This document shows, in pieces, positions 39,115 to 47,589 of a DNA stretch of 64,000 nt; position 1 is the first letter of the stretch, and each line of letters starts with the position of its first letter. Source of the stretch: Deltaproteobacteria bacterium (GTDB taxonomy: Bacteria; UBA10199; JACPAL01; JACOUP01); the NCBI GenBank assembly GCA_016177765.1, contig JACOUP010000008.1:501021-565020 (forward strand), written 5' to 3'. Position numbers and translations under genes: made by a program. The notes beneath the pieces were generated by a model. The model was not told the origin of the DNA and did not search any database. It worked only from the letters and a program-made list of their open reading frames with translations.

Positions 39115-40467
39115 ATGTCGTGCGCTAATCCAGTAGGGATCTTGCGGAGAGAACCAAAGGCGGAAATCATTCCGGCCCGGGGCAACCTTATCCCGGTGGG
39201 CCCCGACCAAAAGACCTACGATCAATTTCTTTCCGGCCGCTTCAACGTCGTCTTTGTCCCAACAAACTTTGATGTCTCAACACATTGGTTCACCAGGGAG
39301 AGGGCCGTAGCGATCGCCCAATCGATCATCGCCGATCCGAGGGAGGAGGCACGAGGAATTTTGGAGACAGCCCCCTTCGACAGTCCTGAAAACCGGGCCC
39401 GGCTCCAATTCTGGCTCTGGTGGCCTCGAAGAGGAGAACCGCTGACCCGAGGGGCGAGTGAGATGTGTTCTGCGGCGGAGGGTGGTTCACCCAAGGGTGA
39501 TTCACCCAATGGTATTGACACCGCTGATGCCCGGATCGAGGCGGCACTCCAGACCTACGAGGGGGTCACCGCACCGGCCATGGACCACCTGATTTTTGTC
39601 AATCTCTTGAACACGGAGTGCCGTCCCCAAGGGACATGGTTTGATATCAGCAGTGTTGAGCAGTTGCAGGCTGTTTTCCCGGCCCAGCTTTATGCCTCCC
39701 TGGATGCCAGAGGGGTACGGGATGCGGTTCTCTCCAATCCTGAGAATCTCTTTTCAGACCCTGAAAGATTGAAAGCCATCGTCCTGGGTGCGGTCAATTT
39801 CAGACAGTTGGCTGAGGACCTCTTCCACCGCTTCCGCTCGGCCCGTATTTATCTCCCAATCCCGCCAGCCGTTGCCGCGGGCCAGAGAGACCTGACCCCT
39901 CACGAGGTCCAGACCTACGCCGGTCACGAATTCCCACACGCGGCGGGGCATCTTGTCGACCTCTATCAGGAGGACCTTCACAAGAGGGGGAAATACCTCC
40001 CCGCCATGGGAAGTATCCTCGCCCTTCTTGACAGGGATTATGATCTGCTGGAACTCCTCGATCTCCAGGAGCCGCTGGAAGAAATAGCCCAACAATCAGG
40101 ATTCTCCGGACCGATCCCTACGGTGCGAGTCAATCTGCTGACAGAGCTTCTCCGGCGGCCGGAGGTGGAACAGGCGCTCGGTTCGCCACTTGGCTGGCCC
40201 CACTGTGCCACCAGTCCCGAAGAGGGAAGGGCTTGGGCCATGAAACTTGGCGTAAACAACCCCGAGGATTATTTTCAGGATGCCGGTTGTCTCTACTTTG
40301 GTTCCGACCCGAACAGAGGCCCGCTCTTCTACCGATCCAGTGACTCGGCGATGTATGATCCCAACAAACCGCTGGACCCTCTTGAAACGGCCGCGATCCG
40401 GTACCGCTTTGACTGTGAGTTGCCGGAAGAGCCCCCTGCCTCTTGTATTCCCCCCCCGTGGCGTTAA
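39115..40467 (+). CDS. unknown protein with HEXXH motif, putative zinc peptidase
   Basis: 450 residues from ATG 39115; TTG 39106 is possible, and a stop codon lies just upstream, so no signal peptide can be added. HEFPHAAGH near residue 271 matches the zinc-peptidase HEXXH motif. Much later, SDSAMYDPNKPLDPLETAAIRYRF resembles the Met-turn and following helix of metzincin-like peptidases, but the third ligand spacing is not canonical. No family recognised. Two 15-bp repeat units are translated at residues 122-131 ([11 protein letters not shown]). Function and location are open. Confidence 0.55.
   Translation: MSCANPVGILRREPKAEIIPARGNLIPVGPDQKTYDQFLSGRFNVVFVPTNFDVSTHWFTRERAVAIAQSIIADPREEARGILETAPFDSPENRARLQFWLWWPRRGEPLTRGASEMCSAAEGGSPKGDSPNGIDTADARIEAALQTYEGVTAPAMDHLIFVNLLNTECRPQGTWFDISSVEQLQAVFPAQLYASLDARGVRDAVLSNPENLFSDPERLKAIVLGAVNFRQLAEDLFHRFRSARIYLPIPPAVAAGQRDLTPHEVQTYAGHEFPHAAGHLVDLYQEDLHKRGKYLPAMGSILALLDRDYDLLELLDLQEPLEEIAQQSGFSGPIPTVRVNLLTELLRRPEVEQALGSPLGWPHCATSPEEGRAWAMKLGVNNPEDYFQDAGCLYFGSDPNRGPLFYRSSDSAMYDPNKPLDPLETAAIRYRFDCELPEEPPASCIPPPWR
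39480..39509. repeat. 15-bp palindromic units (family A), two copies in the HEXXH gene
   Basis: GGGTGGTTCACCCAA and GGGTGATTCACCCAA, in the reverse orientation relative to the consensus as written. They encode G-G-S-P-K and G-D-S-P-N. Confidence 0.85.
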
Positions 40468-40520
40468 CCAGCGGCAAATAAAGTTGCATCGAAAAGGGTT
40501 TTAGTGTAGTCGGCGGTCTC

Positions 40521-42053
40521 ATGCCTGAATCACTCCCTTTGATTATCCACTACGGTTGGCTGTCACTCCTGCCGATCGTCATCACGGTGGCCCTTGCCCT
40601 CTGGACCAAACGGGTCATCGAGTCACTGCTCGTCGGGCTCGCCATTTGCGCCGGGATCATTGACTATAGGGTAAACGGAATTTTCCACTCTCTGCTCTAC
40701 GCCATCCCCAATACGTTGGGAACGATCGCAGGGCATGCTGCCTCACCCACATTGGAGGGGTTCGGCATTGCTAAAAATTCGGGCCGTGGAGATCTATTGG
40801 TCAGCATCATCCTCCTCGGTTCGCTAATTACCGTTCTGGATAAATCGGGTGGGGCCCTCCACTTTGCGGAAAAGGCAACCCAGCGGATCAAAACAGAGGT
40901 CGGGGCGCTTCTCACCGCCTGGTTGATCGGGCTTTCAATTTTTACCAGCGCCTATTTCAGCATTCTCGTCACCGGGACGATGATGCGGCCGATCTTCGAC
41001 CGGATGAAGATCTCCCGCGAAAAACTGGCCTTCTATTGCGACGGGATGTCCGCCCCGACCAAGGCACTCCTCCCGGTCTCCGGCTGGATCGCCTACATGA
41101 CCGTGCTGGTTGAAGAAAACATCCCGTCGGTCGGTGCCGGCAACGGCCTGCAAGGGTTTGTCCAGACGATGCCTTATAATTTTTACTGTTGGGGGATGAT
41201 CCTGTTTGTCCTCCTCCTCTCTCTCAAGGTGATCCCCGATTTTGGACCGATGAAGGGGGCTGAAAAACGGGTGAAGGAGGAAGGGCTGATCCATAAACCA
41301 AATTCCAAACCGATGATCGATCCGAAGGCGGAAGAGGCTTCCAAGGAGATGGCCCGGAAGGGAGATACGTCCGACATGTTTCTTCCCCTATTGGTATCCG
41401 TCTTTACGCTTTTGATTCTGGGAATGTGGAACAATTATTACGCCAAGTGGTACCCGGTACTCCCCAAGATTTCCATTAATTCACTCCAGGTAATGAACCT
41501 CGCCTTTGCCTTGGGGATCCTCTCCGCCCTGGTAAAATATGTCTCCAAGAAGTTGATGACCTTTACCGAATTTATGGACATCGCGATTGAGGGGGGCAAG
41601 GCGGCGATCATCGGGGCGATCATTATCGTGATGGCGGTCACGCTCGGGGATATTATGAAGGCCAAGGCGCCCGAGGGACTGGGAACCGCCGTATTTTTGA
41701 TTGAAACACTGAAACCTTACCTCACCGCCAGCTGGCTCCCGGCGATCACCTTTTTGATCGGGGCAATGATGTCGTTCGCCACCGGCACCTCCTGGGGGAC
41801 CTGGGCGATCATGATGCCGGTCTCCGTCCCTCTGGCCCTCGGAACCGGGATGGACCCGTTTATCGTCGCCGGGGCGGTTCTTGCGGGGGGGGCTTTTGGC
41901 GACCACTGCGGACCGATCTCCGATACGACGGTCCTTTCTTCCATCGCCTCGAATACGGACCATGTGGAACATATCCGGACGCAGATCCCGTACGCGGCCG
42001 CCATCGGGGCGGTCTGTTTTATCCTTTATATCACTATCGGTTTTGCCCTCTAA
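40521..42053 (+). CDS. NhaC-family Na+/H+ antiporter
   Basis: 510 residues, about eleven spans. The family signature GGAFGDHCGPISDTTVLSSIASN is near residue 455, and FATGTSWGTWAIMMPV and TKALLPVSGWIAYM are also typical. NhaC homologues exchange Na+ for H+ or carry organic substrates (malate/lactate, arginine/ornithine and lysine in some fermenters). The last would suit the lysine genes but there is no direct evidence. It stands alone on the plus strand, 4 bp from the convergent ggt stop. Confidence 0.9.
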   Translation: MPESLPLIIHYGWLSLLPIVITVALALWTKRVIESLLVGLAICAGIIDYRVNGIFHSLLYAIPNTLGTIAGHAASPTLEGFGIAKNSGRGDLLVSIILLGSLITVLDKSGGALHFAEKATQRIKTEVGALLTAWLIGLSIFTSAYFSILVTGTMMRPIFDRMKISREKLAFYCDGMSAPTKALLPVSGWIAYMTVLVEENIPSVGAGNGLQGFVQTMPYNFYCWGMILFVLLLSLKVIPDFGPMKGAEKRVKEEGLIHKPNSKPMIDPKAEEASKEMARKGDTSDMFLPLLVSVFTLLILGMWNNYYAKWYPVLPKISINSLQVMNLAFALGILSALVKYVSKKLMTFTEFMDIAIEGGKAAIIGAIIIVMAVTLGDIMKAKAPEGLGTAVFLIETLKPYLTASWLPAITFLIGAMMSFATGTSWGTWAIMMPVSVPLALGTGMDPFIVAGAVLAGGAFGDHCGPISDTTVLSSIASNTDHVEHIRTQIPYAAAIGAVCFILYITIGFAL

Positions 42054-42057
42054 GAGT

Positions 42058-43836
42058 TTATTGCCCCACCGGCTTGCCGGTGCCCCGAGGGTCAGTCACC
42101 CCGGTCAACTGACCTCCCTGAGACACCACCACGTTCACATTCGCCCCATGGTCCTCCCACGGGTCCAAAGAATGCCCCTTCTTTTTGAGGGAAGAGAGTA
42201 TTTTAGGAGTCGACAATTTTTTCTCCAAAAGAATCTCATCCGGCAGGAATTGATGGTGGATACGAGGGGCTGCGACCGCCTGGCCGATCGGGCGGCGAAA
42301 ATCAAAATACTGAAGAAGCATCTGCAGGACCCCGGTAATAATGTGGGAACCCCCTTGGGCCCCGGCCGCCAAGACAACATGGCCCTCTTTGAAAACCAGG
42401 GTTGGGGACATGGAGGAGAGGGGGGTCTTGCCGGGGGCAATCGCATTCGCCTCGCTCCCGACAAGTCCGTACTGGTTGGGGACACCGGGGGCGATGGAAA
42501 AATCATCCATTTCGTTGTTCAGGATAATCCCGGTACCGGGCACCATCACCAACGCCCCAAAACCGGTATTAATTGTCTGCGTTGTGGCCACCGCATTGCC
42601 GGCTCTATCAACGATGCTCAGATGGGTGGTCCCGTGGGATTCGATGGGAGATAACGGAATCTCCTGACTGTCTGTTGCCTTTGTCAAATCAATGGATGCC
42701 GACTGCTTCTGGATATAATCAGGGGACAAGAGTCTCTTTTGGGGCACAGGGAAAAAATCCGGGTCCCCCAGATAAACCGCTCGGTCACGATAGGCCCGCC
42801 GCATGACCTCCGCCAAGAGATGTAAAAAATCGGGGTTTTTCGGTTTCATCTGCTCCAGAGGAAATGCCTCCAACATCTTGAGCATCTGAAGGATATGAAT
42901 CCCCCCCGAGGAAGGGGGAGACATCGAAACGATCCGGTACCCCCGGTACTCCCCCGAAACCGGTTCCCTTTCCTTGACCCGATAGTGCTGAAGGTCCTGC
43001 AGGTTCATGAGCCCCCCCTGTTGGCGCATCCAGGAATCGATTTTCCGAGCGATCACCCCTTCGTAAAACGGCCGAGCCCCCTCGTTGGCAATGAAACATA
43101 AGGTCTGGGCGAGATCTTTCTGTAAAAACAGTTCCCCCACTCTGGGGACCTTCCCATTCGGCATCAAAACATCTTTGAGGGCTGGATCTTTTTCTATCCA
43201 CTTTTTCTTTTTTTCAATCATCCGCTGAAAATCGGGATAAACCAAAAAACCCTCGTCGGCGAGGTGGATCGCCGGTTCCATGACGATCGCAAGAGGCAGT
43301 CGGCCGAAACGTTGATGGATTTCAACCAACCCGGCTACAACCCCCGGCACCGCCACGGCTCGAGGGCCCAGGTGGGATTCAGGAATCGGTTTTCCCTGGT
43401 GAAGGTAGATCGTACGGGTCACCTTGCGAGGGGCCCTTTCGCGAAAATCAAAGGCATGAGTTTTTTGAGAATCGGCATCATAATAAAGGAGAAAACCACC
43501 TCCGCCGATCCCAGTGGAATATGGCTTCACCACGGAAATGGCAAAAGAGGCAGCAACCGCCACGTCAATGATATTCCCCCCTTTTTCGTGGATAATCAGC
43601 CCTGCCTTTCCGGCCAATTTGTGGTCGGAGGCGATCATGATTTCCTTCCCGATTTTAGTTGGGATAGTAGCGGAGGCAACACCTACAACAACGAATAAGA
43701 AAACAATCAGCAACCCAAAGAACGGGTCCTGTCTCGGGTTGGGTGATTCACCCTTCCGCCCAACCGGGCTCACCCGTTCCGCTCGGCCGGGCACCCGACC
43801 CTCGCCACCCGTTCTCCTGAAAAAGACGGACATCAT
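42058..43836 (-). CDS. ggt: gamma-glutamyltransferase
   Basis: 592 residues. A precursor of the Ntn-hydrolase class: the catalytic Thr begins the small subunit in ESHGTTHLSIVD near residue 397, with TQTINTGFGALVM, DDFS and PLSSMSPTLVF after it. It transfers gamma-glutamyl groups from glutathione. The export signal is unusual: the basic MMSVFFRR start is separated from the hydrophobic core (FGLLIVFLFVVVGVASA) by about 30 residues encoded by a 77-bp family B repeat, itself interrupted by one 15-bp unit (KGESP). ATGA overlap with valS. Confidence 0.93.
   Translation of the reverse strand: MMSVFFRRTGGEGRVPGRAERVSPVGRKGESPNPRQDPFFGLLIVFLFVVVGVASATIPTKIGKEIMIASDHKLAGKAGLIIHEKGGNIIDVAVAASFAISVVKPYSTGIGGGGFLLYYDADSQKTHAFDFRERAPRKVTRTIYLHQGKPIPESHLGPRAVAVPGVVAGLVEIHQRFGRLPLAIVMEPAIHLADEGFLVYPDFQRMIEKKKKWIEKDPALKDVLMPNGKVPRVGELFLQKDLAQTLCFIANEGARPFYEGVIARKIDSWMRQQGGLMNLQDLQHYRVKEREPVSGEYRGYRIVSMSPPSSGGIHILQMLKMLEAFPLEQMKPKNPDFLHLLAEVMRRAYRDRAVYLGDPDFFPVPQKRLLSPDYIQKQSASIDLTKATDSQEIPLSPIESHGTTHLSIVDRAGNAVATTQTINTGFGALVMVPGTGIILNNEMDDFSIAPGVPNQYGLVGSEANAIAPGKTPLSSMSPTLVFKEGHVVLAAGAQGGSHIITGVLQMLLQYFDFRRPIGQAVAAPRIHHQFLPDEILLEKKLSTPKILSSLKKKGHSLDPWEDHGANVNVVVSQGGQLTGVTDPRGTGKPVGQ
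43721..43812. repeat. 77-bp coding repeat (family B), copy in ggt (filled site)
   Basis: Matches the kdd copy at 74 of 77 positions and carries exactly one 15-bp family A unit at 43741-43755. It encodes TGGEGRVPGRAERVS in the ggt signal region. Confidence 0.92.
43741..43755. repeat. 15-bp palindromic unit (family A) nested in the family B repeat of ggt
   Basis: GGGTGATTCACCCTT inserted between CGGGTT and CCGCCC. Flanks are continuous in the kdd copy. The unit ends in TT, the same dinucleotide that precedes it, as would follow from a 2-bp target duplication of a 13-bp palindrome. Confidence 0.93.
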
Positions 43837-46448
43837 GCTAGATTTTTTAAGGTTTCTTCAAACTTGGCCAGTTTGACACGAACGAGGGATTCCTTTTCGC
43901 GCTCCTGGGCCACAATCTCCGGCGGGGCATTGTTGACAAAATTAGACTGGGCTAGTCTGTTCTGAATCGCATTGACTTCCTGTTTCAGTTTTCCGATTTC
44001 TTTTGCCAAACGTTTTCTTTCATTCTCAAAATCGATCAACCCCTCCAGCGGAATAAAAACATCAAAACCAGCGCCACTCTCGTGAGCCATCCCTTTTGAA
44101 CTAACCTTCTCTGTTGTAACCTTGAGTGTCGAAACCCGAGCCAGCCTTTCAATAACTTTGGAATGATTTTGTAAAATAGCGGACAATCCCTTTCCTGAAG
44201 CAGAAAGGACAACCGGAATAGCCGCCCCGGGATTAATCCGGTTTTCACTCCGGATGGTCCGGATGGCGGTGACGACCTCTTTTAAGTGTTCTACCTCGGC
44301 CGATTCCTTCTCAAACCGGTAGTGGCCAGCCTTGGGAAACGAGGCCGTCATCAGACTCTCTCCCTCTGTCTTCAACCTCTGCCAGAGCTCTTCTGTAATA
44401 AACGGCATGATCGGGTGGAGGAGTTTCAAAACTTCTTCCAAAACAAAACGCAAGACCGGTTGGTGGCTCTCCGTTTTTGAAAATTCCAGATACCAGTCAC
44501 AGAAATCGTGCCAGAAAAAGTCGTAGAGGAGGTGCGCCGCTTCGTCAAACCGGTACTCCTGATAGGCTCGATCAACCTGTACTGTTAAATAATCAAGGGT
44601 GTGAAGAATCCATCGGTCATAAAGCCCCAAGGGTGGTTCACCCAAGGGTGATTCATCCACCGGTCCGACCTTTTCCCCCAAATTCATCAGGGCAAAACGG
44701 GAGGCATTCCAGATCTTGTTCGCAAAGTTCCGGTACCCCTCAATGGTTTTTTCCGAGAGCTTGATATCCCGCCCTTGAGCCGCAAGGGAGGCAAGGGTAA
44801 ACCGGAAGGCATCGGTGCCAAACTGGTCCATCACGGTCAGCGGGTCAATCACATTTCCCTTGGACTTGCTCATCTTCTGCCCCTGAATATCCCGAACTAA
44901 GGCATGAATGTTGACCTCCTTAAAGGGGACCTCCCCCATGAACTTCAACCCCATCATCATCATCCGGGCGACCCAAAAAAAGATGATGTCAAAACCGGTG
45001 ACCAGGAGGGCGGTCGGGTAGAATTTTTTAAGTTCAACACTCTTCTCCGGCCAGCCGAGGGTTGAAAAGGGCCAGAGGGCGGAGGAAAACCAGGTGTCGA
45101 GGACATCAGGGTCCTGTTCCAGTTTGGTGTTGCCACAATGGGGGCATTGCTTTGGGTCTTCACGAGACACAATAACGGGGCACTTTTCATTTTCGCAATA
45201 CCAGGCCGGAATTTGATGCCCCCACCAGATCTGGCGCGAAATGCACCAATCCTTGATATTTTCCATCCAGACAAAATAGGTGTTCTGCCAGTTCTCAGGG
45301 ATAAAACGGGTCTTCCCCTTCTTCACCGCCTCCATGGCAGGGGCGGCCAGAGGTTTTGCTTTTACAAACCACTGCAGGGAAAGATACGGCTCCACCACCG
45401 TCCGGCATCGGTAACAATGCCCCACATTGTGCCGGTGTTTTTCGATCTTTTCGAGAAATCCTTTTTCTTCCAGTTCCTGAACAATCTTTTTTCGGCATTC
45501 AAAGCGGTCGAGTCCTTTGAAATGTAGCGCTCCTTCATTCATATGCCCATCTTCAGTAAAGATATTGATCCGTGGGAGTTTGTGGTCGTTCCCGAGGGCA
45601 AAGTCGTTAAAATCGTGGGCCGGTGTCACTTTAACGGCACCGGTTCCAAACTCACGGTCGACCCGATGATCCCCAATGATCGGGATCTCTCGATTGACAA
45701 TCGGCAGGAGAATTTTTTGGCCGATCAACTTCTGGTATCTTTCATCCGAGGTGTTCACCGCAACCGCGGTATCCCCCAACATTGTTTCGGGGCGTGTGGT
45801 CGCTACGACGATTTCGCTGGAATACCTGATGTACCACAACTGCCCTTCCATCTCCTGGTGTTCGACTTCAAGATCCGAAAGGGCGGTCCGGCAACGGGGG
45901 CACCAGTTGATCAGGTATTTATCCCGATAGATCAGTTTTTCCTCGTAGAGAGTGACGAACGCCTCACGAACCGCCTTGGAAAGGCCGAGGTCCATCGTGA
46001 AACGTTCCCGCTCCCAATCACAGGAGGTCCCGAGCCGTTTCAGTTGGGTTAAAATTTCGCGGCCATATTTTTGTTTCCAGAGCCAGACCCGTTCAATGAA
46101 TTTTTCCCGCCCCAGATCCTGCCGCCTCTTCCCCTCTTTAGCCAACTCCCTCTCCACAACATTTTGCGTCGCAATCCCGGCATGGTCGGTCCCCGGGAGC
46201 CAGAGGACGTTGAACCCCTTCATTCTCTTATAACGGCAAACAATATCCTGCAGGGTTGAATTCAGGGCGTGCCCCATATGGAGCGAACCGGTTACATTAG
46301 GAGGAGGGATCACCATGCAAAACGGCGGGGATTTTGACGAGGCATCAGCATGAAAGTACCCCTTCTTCTGCCAGAAGGCGTACCACTTTTTTTCCACTTC
46401 ATGAGGCTCGTAAACCTTGGGAAGGGTCGTCTGATCAACCTCCGGCAT
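43833..46448 (-). CDS. valS: valyl-tRNA synthetase
   Basis: 871 residues. Class I signature PPNVTGSLHMGHALN near residue 50 and GQKMSKSKGNVIDP near residue 520; the editing domain and the C-terminal coiled coil (ENERKRLAKEIGKLKQEVNAIQNRL) are present. Two 15-bp repeat units are translated at residues 596-606 ([11 protein letters not shown]), at the junction to the anticodon-binding domain, so even an essential enzyme tolerates them there. Confidence 0.97.
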   Translation of the reverse strand: MPEVDQTTLPKVYEPHEVEKKWYAFWQKKGYFHADASSKSPPFCMVIPPPNVTGSLHMGHALNSTLQDIVCRYKRMKGFNVLWLPGTDHAGIATQNVVERELAKEGKRRQDLGREKFIERVWLWKQKYGREILTQLKRLGTSCDWERERFTMDLGLSKAVREAFVTLYEEKLIYRDKYLINWCPRCRTALSDLEVEHQEMEGQLWYIRYSSEIVVATTRPETMLGDTAVAVNTSDERYQKLIGQKILLPIVNREIPIIGDHRVDREFGTGAVKVTPAHDFNDFALGNDHKLPRINIFTEDGHMNEGALHFKGLDRFECRKKIVQELEEKGFLEKIEKHRHNVGHCYRCRTVVEPYLSLQWFVKAKPLAAPAMEAVKKGKTRFIPENWQNTYFVWMENIKDWCISRQIWWGHQIPAWYCENEKCPVIVSREDPKQCPHCGNTKLEQDPDVLDTWFSSALWPFSTLGWPEKSVELKKFYPTALLVTGFDIIFFWVARMMMMGLKFMGEVPFKEVNIHALVRDIQGQKMSKSKGNVIDPLTVMDQFGTDAFRFTLASLAAQGRDIKLSEKTIEGYRNFANKIWNASRFALMNLGEKVGPVDESPLGEPPLGLYDRWILHTLDYLTVQVDRAYQEYRFDEAAHLLYDFFWHDFCDWYLEFSKTESHQPVLRFVLEEVLKLLHPIMPFITEELWQRLKTEGESLMTASFPKAGHYRFEKESAEVEHLKEVVTAIRTIRSENRINPGAAIPVVLSASGKGLSAILQNHSKVIERLARVSTLKVTTEKVSSKGMAHESGAGFDVFIPLEGLIDFENERKRLAKEIGKLKQEVNAIQNRLAQSNFVNNAPPEIVAQEREKESLVRVKLAKFEETLKNLA
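44631..44660. repeat. 15-bp palindromic units (family A), two copies in valS
   Basis: GGGTGGTTCACCCAA and GGGTGATTCATCCAC. Minus-strand reading E-S-P-L-G-E-P-P-L. Confidence 0.85.
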
Positions 46449-46509
46449 CGCCTGTACCCATAGTGAATGAACCGTTGAAAGTCAAAAGGGAAAGATATAG
46501 GTTGAGAGG

Positions 46510-47589
46510 GTGTCTGTCGCCAAACTCCTAATCGCCGATTCTGAAACCAACGCCGACCTTCTTTGGGCGACCGATTTTTTCGTACCGGACCCGATCATCT
46601 ACTTTGAATGGCGCGGGAAGAAATTCCTTGTCGCCTCCGATCTGGAGTACTCGCGCGCCAAGAAGGAGGCGGCCGTAGACAAGGTTCTGTCCCTTTCAGC
46701 AATCGGTTCCCTCGACCGCGTTTTTAAAAAGTTCCGCATCAAAAACCTCCTCGTCCCCCTTTACATGGGGGTGGGCACCGTCAATCAGTTAAAAAAGAAA
46801 GGATACAAGATCACTATTAAGGAGGGCCCTTTTTTCGAAGGGAGGGCGATCAAGACCCAGGAGGAAAAAAGAAAAATTACGGCCTCCCTCCGAGCCACTG
46901 AACAGGCGATCGAAAAAGCTAGAGATTTCCTCCGTTCTTGTCGGATCCGCAAAAACCGGATTGTGCATGACGGTACGATCGTGACTTCCGAACTCTTAAG
47001 AAAAATCATTGATACGAATCTCTTTGAAAACGGGTTCATTCCCAAACAAACGATTGTTGCCTCGGGTCGACAGGCGGCCGATCCGCATTGCACCGGAACT
47101 GGCCCTTTAAAACCGAATGAACCGATTGTGATGGATGTCTTTCCCCGTTCCCAAAAAACAGGTTATTACGGAGATATCACGCGCACTGTCATCAAAGGAA
47201 AGGCCTCACCGGCTGTGAAGGCGATGTATGACGCGGTCAAGGCCTCCCAGGAGGCAGCTTTTCCATTAATCCGCCATGGTGTTGAGGCCGCGAAGGTCCA
47301 TCAAGCGGTCTGTGATGTTTTGGATAAAAGAGGTTTCCCGACAAAAACCGTGAATGGGCAACCTCAAGGGTATATCCATTCGACCGGTCACGGCTTGGGG
47401 TTAGAAATCCACGAACCACCCAGGATCAGTCGACTTTCTGAAAAATTAAAAAAGGGAAATGTGGTCACGGTGGAACCGGGGCTTTACTATCCGGACCGCG
47501 GCGGGATCCGGATTGAAGATGTGGTTTTTGTTACGCGAAACGGTTGCGAGAAACTGACCCACCTCCACCGGGAATTAGAAATCCCTTAA
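46510..47589 (+). CDS. M24 family metallopeptidase (Xaa-Pro aminopeptidase-like)
   Basis: 359 residues; GTG start at 46510. An N-terminal creatinase-like domain (1-140) precedes the pita-bread catalytic domain with metal ligands in MDVFPR, GDITRTV, HSTGHGLGLEIHE, VEPGLYYPDRGG and RIEDVV. It removes N-terminal residues before proline or splits Xaa-Pro dipeptides; which one cannot be told. Its 3' end overlaps the HipA-like gene by 15 bp on the other strand. Confidence 0.9.
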   Translation: MSVAKLLIADSETNADLLWATDFFVPDPIIYFEWRGKKFLVASDLEYSRAKKEAAVDKVLSLSAIGSLDRVFKKFRIKNLLVPLYMGVGTVNQLKKKGYKITIKEGPFFEGRAIKTQEEKRKITASLRATEQAIEKARDFLRSCRIRKNRIVHDGTIVTSELLRKIIDTNLFENGFIPKQTIVASGRQAADPHCTGTGPLKPNEPIVMDVFPRSQKTGYYGDITRTVIKGKASPAVKAMYDAVKASQEAAFPLIRHGVEAAKVHQAVCDVLDKRGFPTKTVNGQPQGYIHSTGHGLGLEIHEPPRISRLSEKLKKGNVVTVEPGLYYPDRGGIRIEDVVFVTRNGCEKLTHLHRELEIP

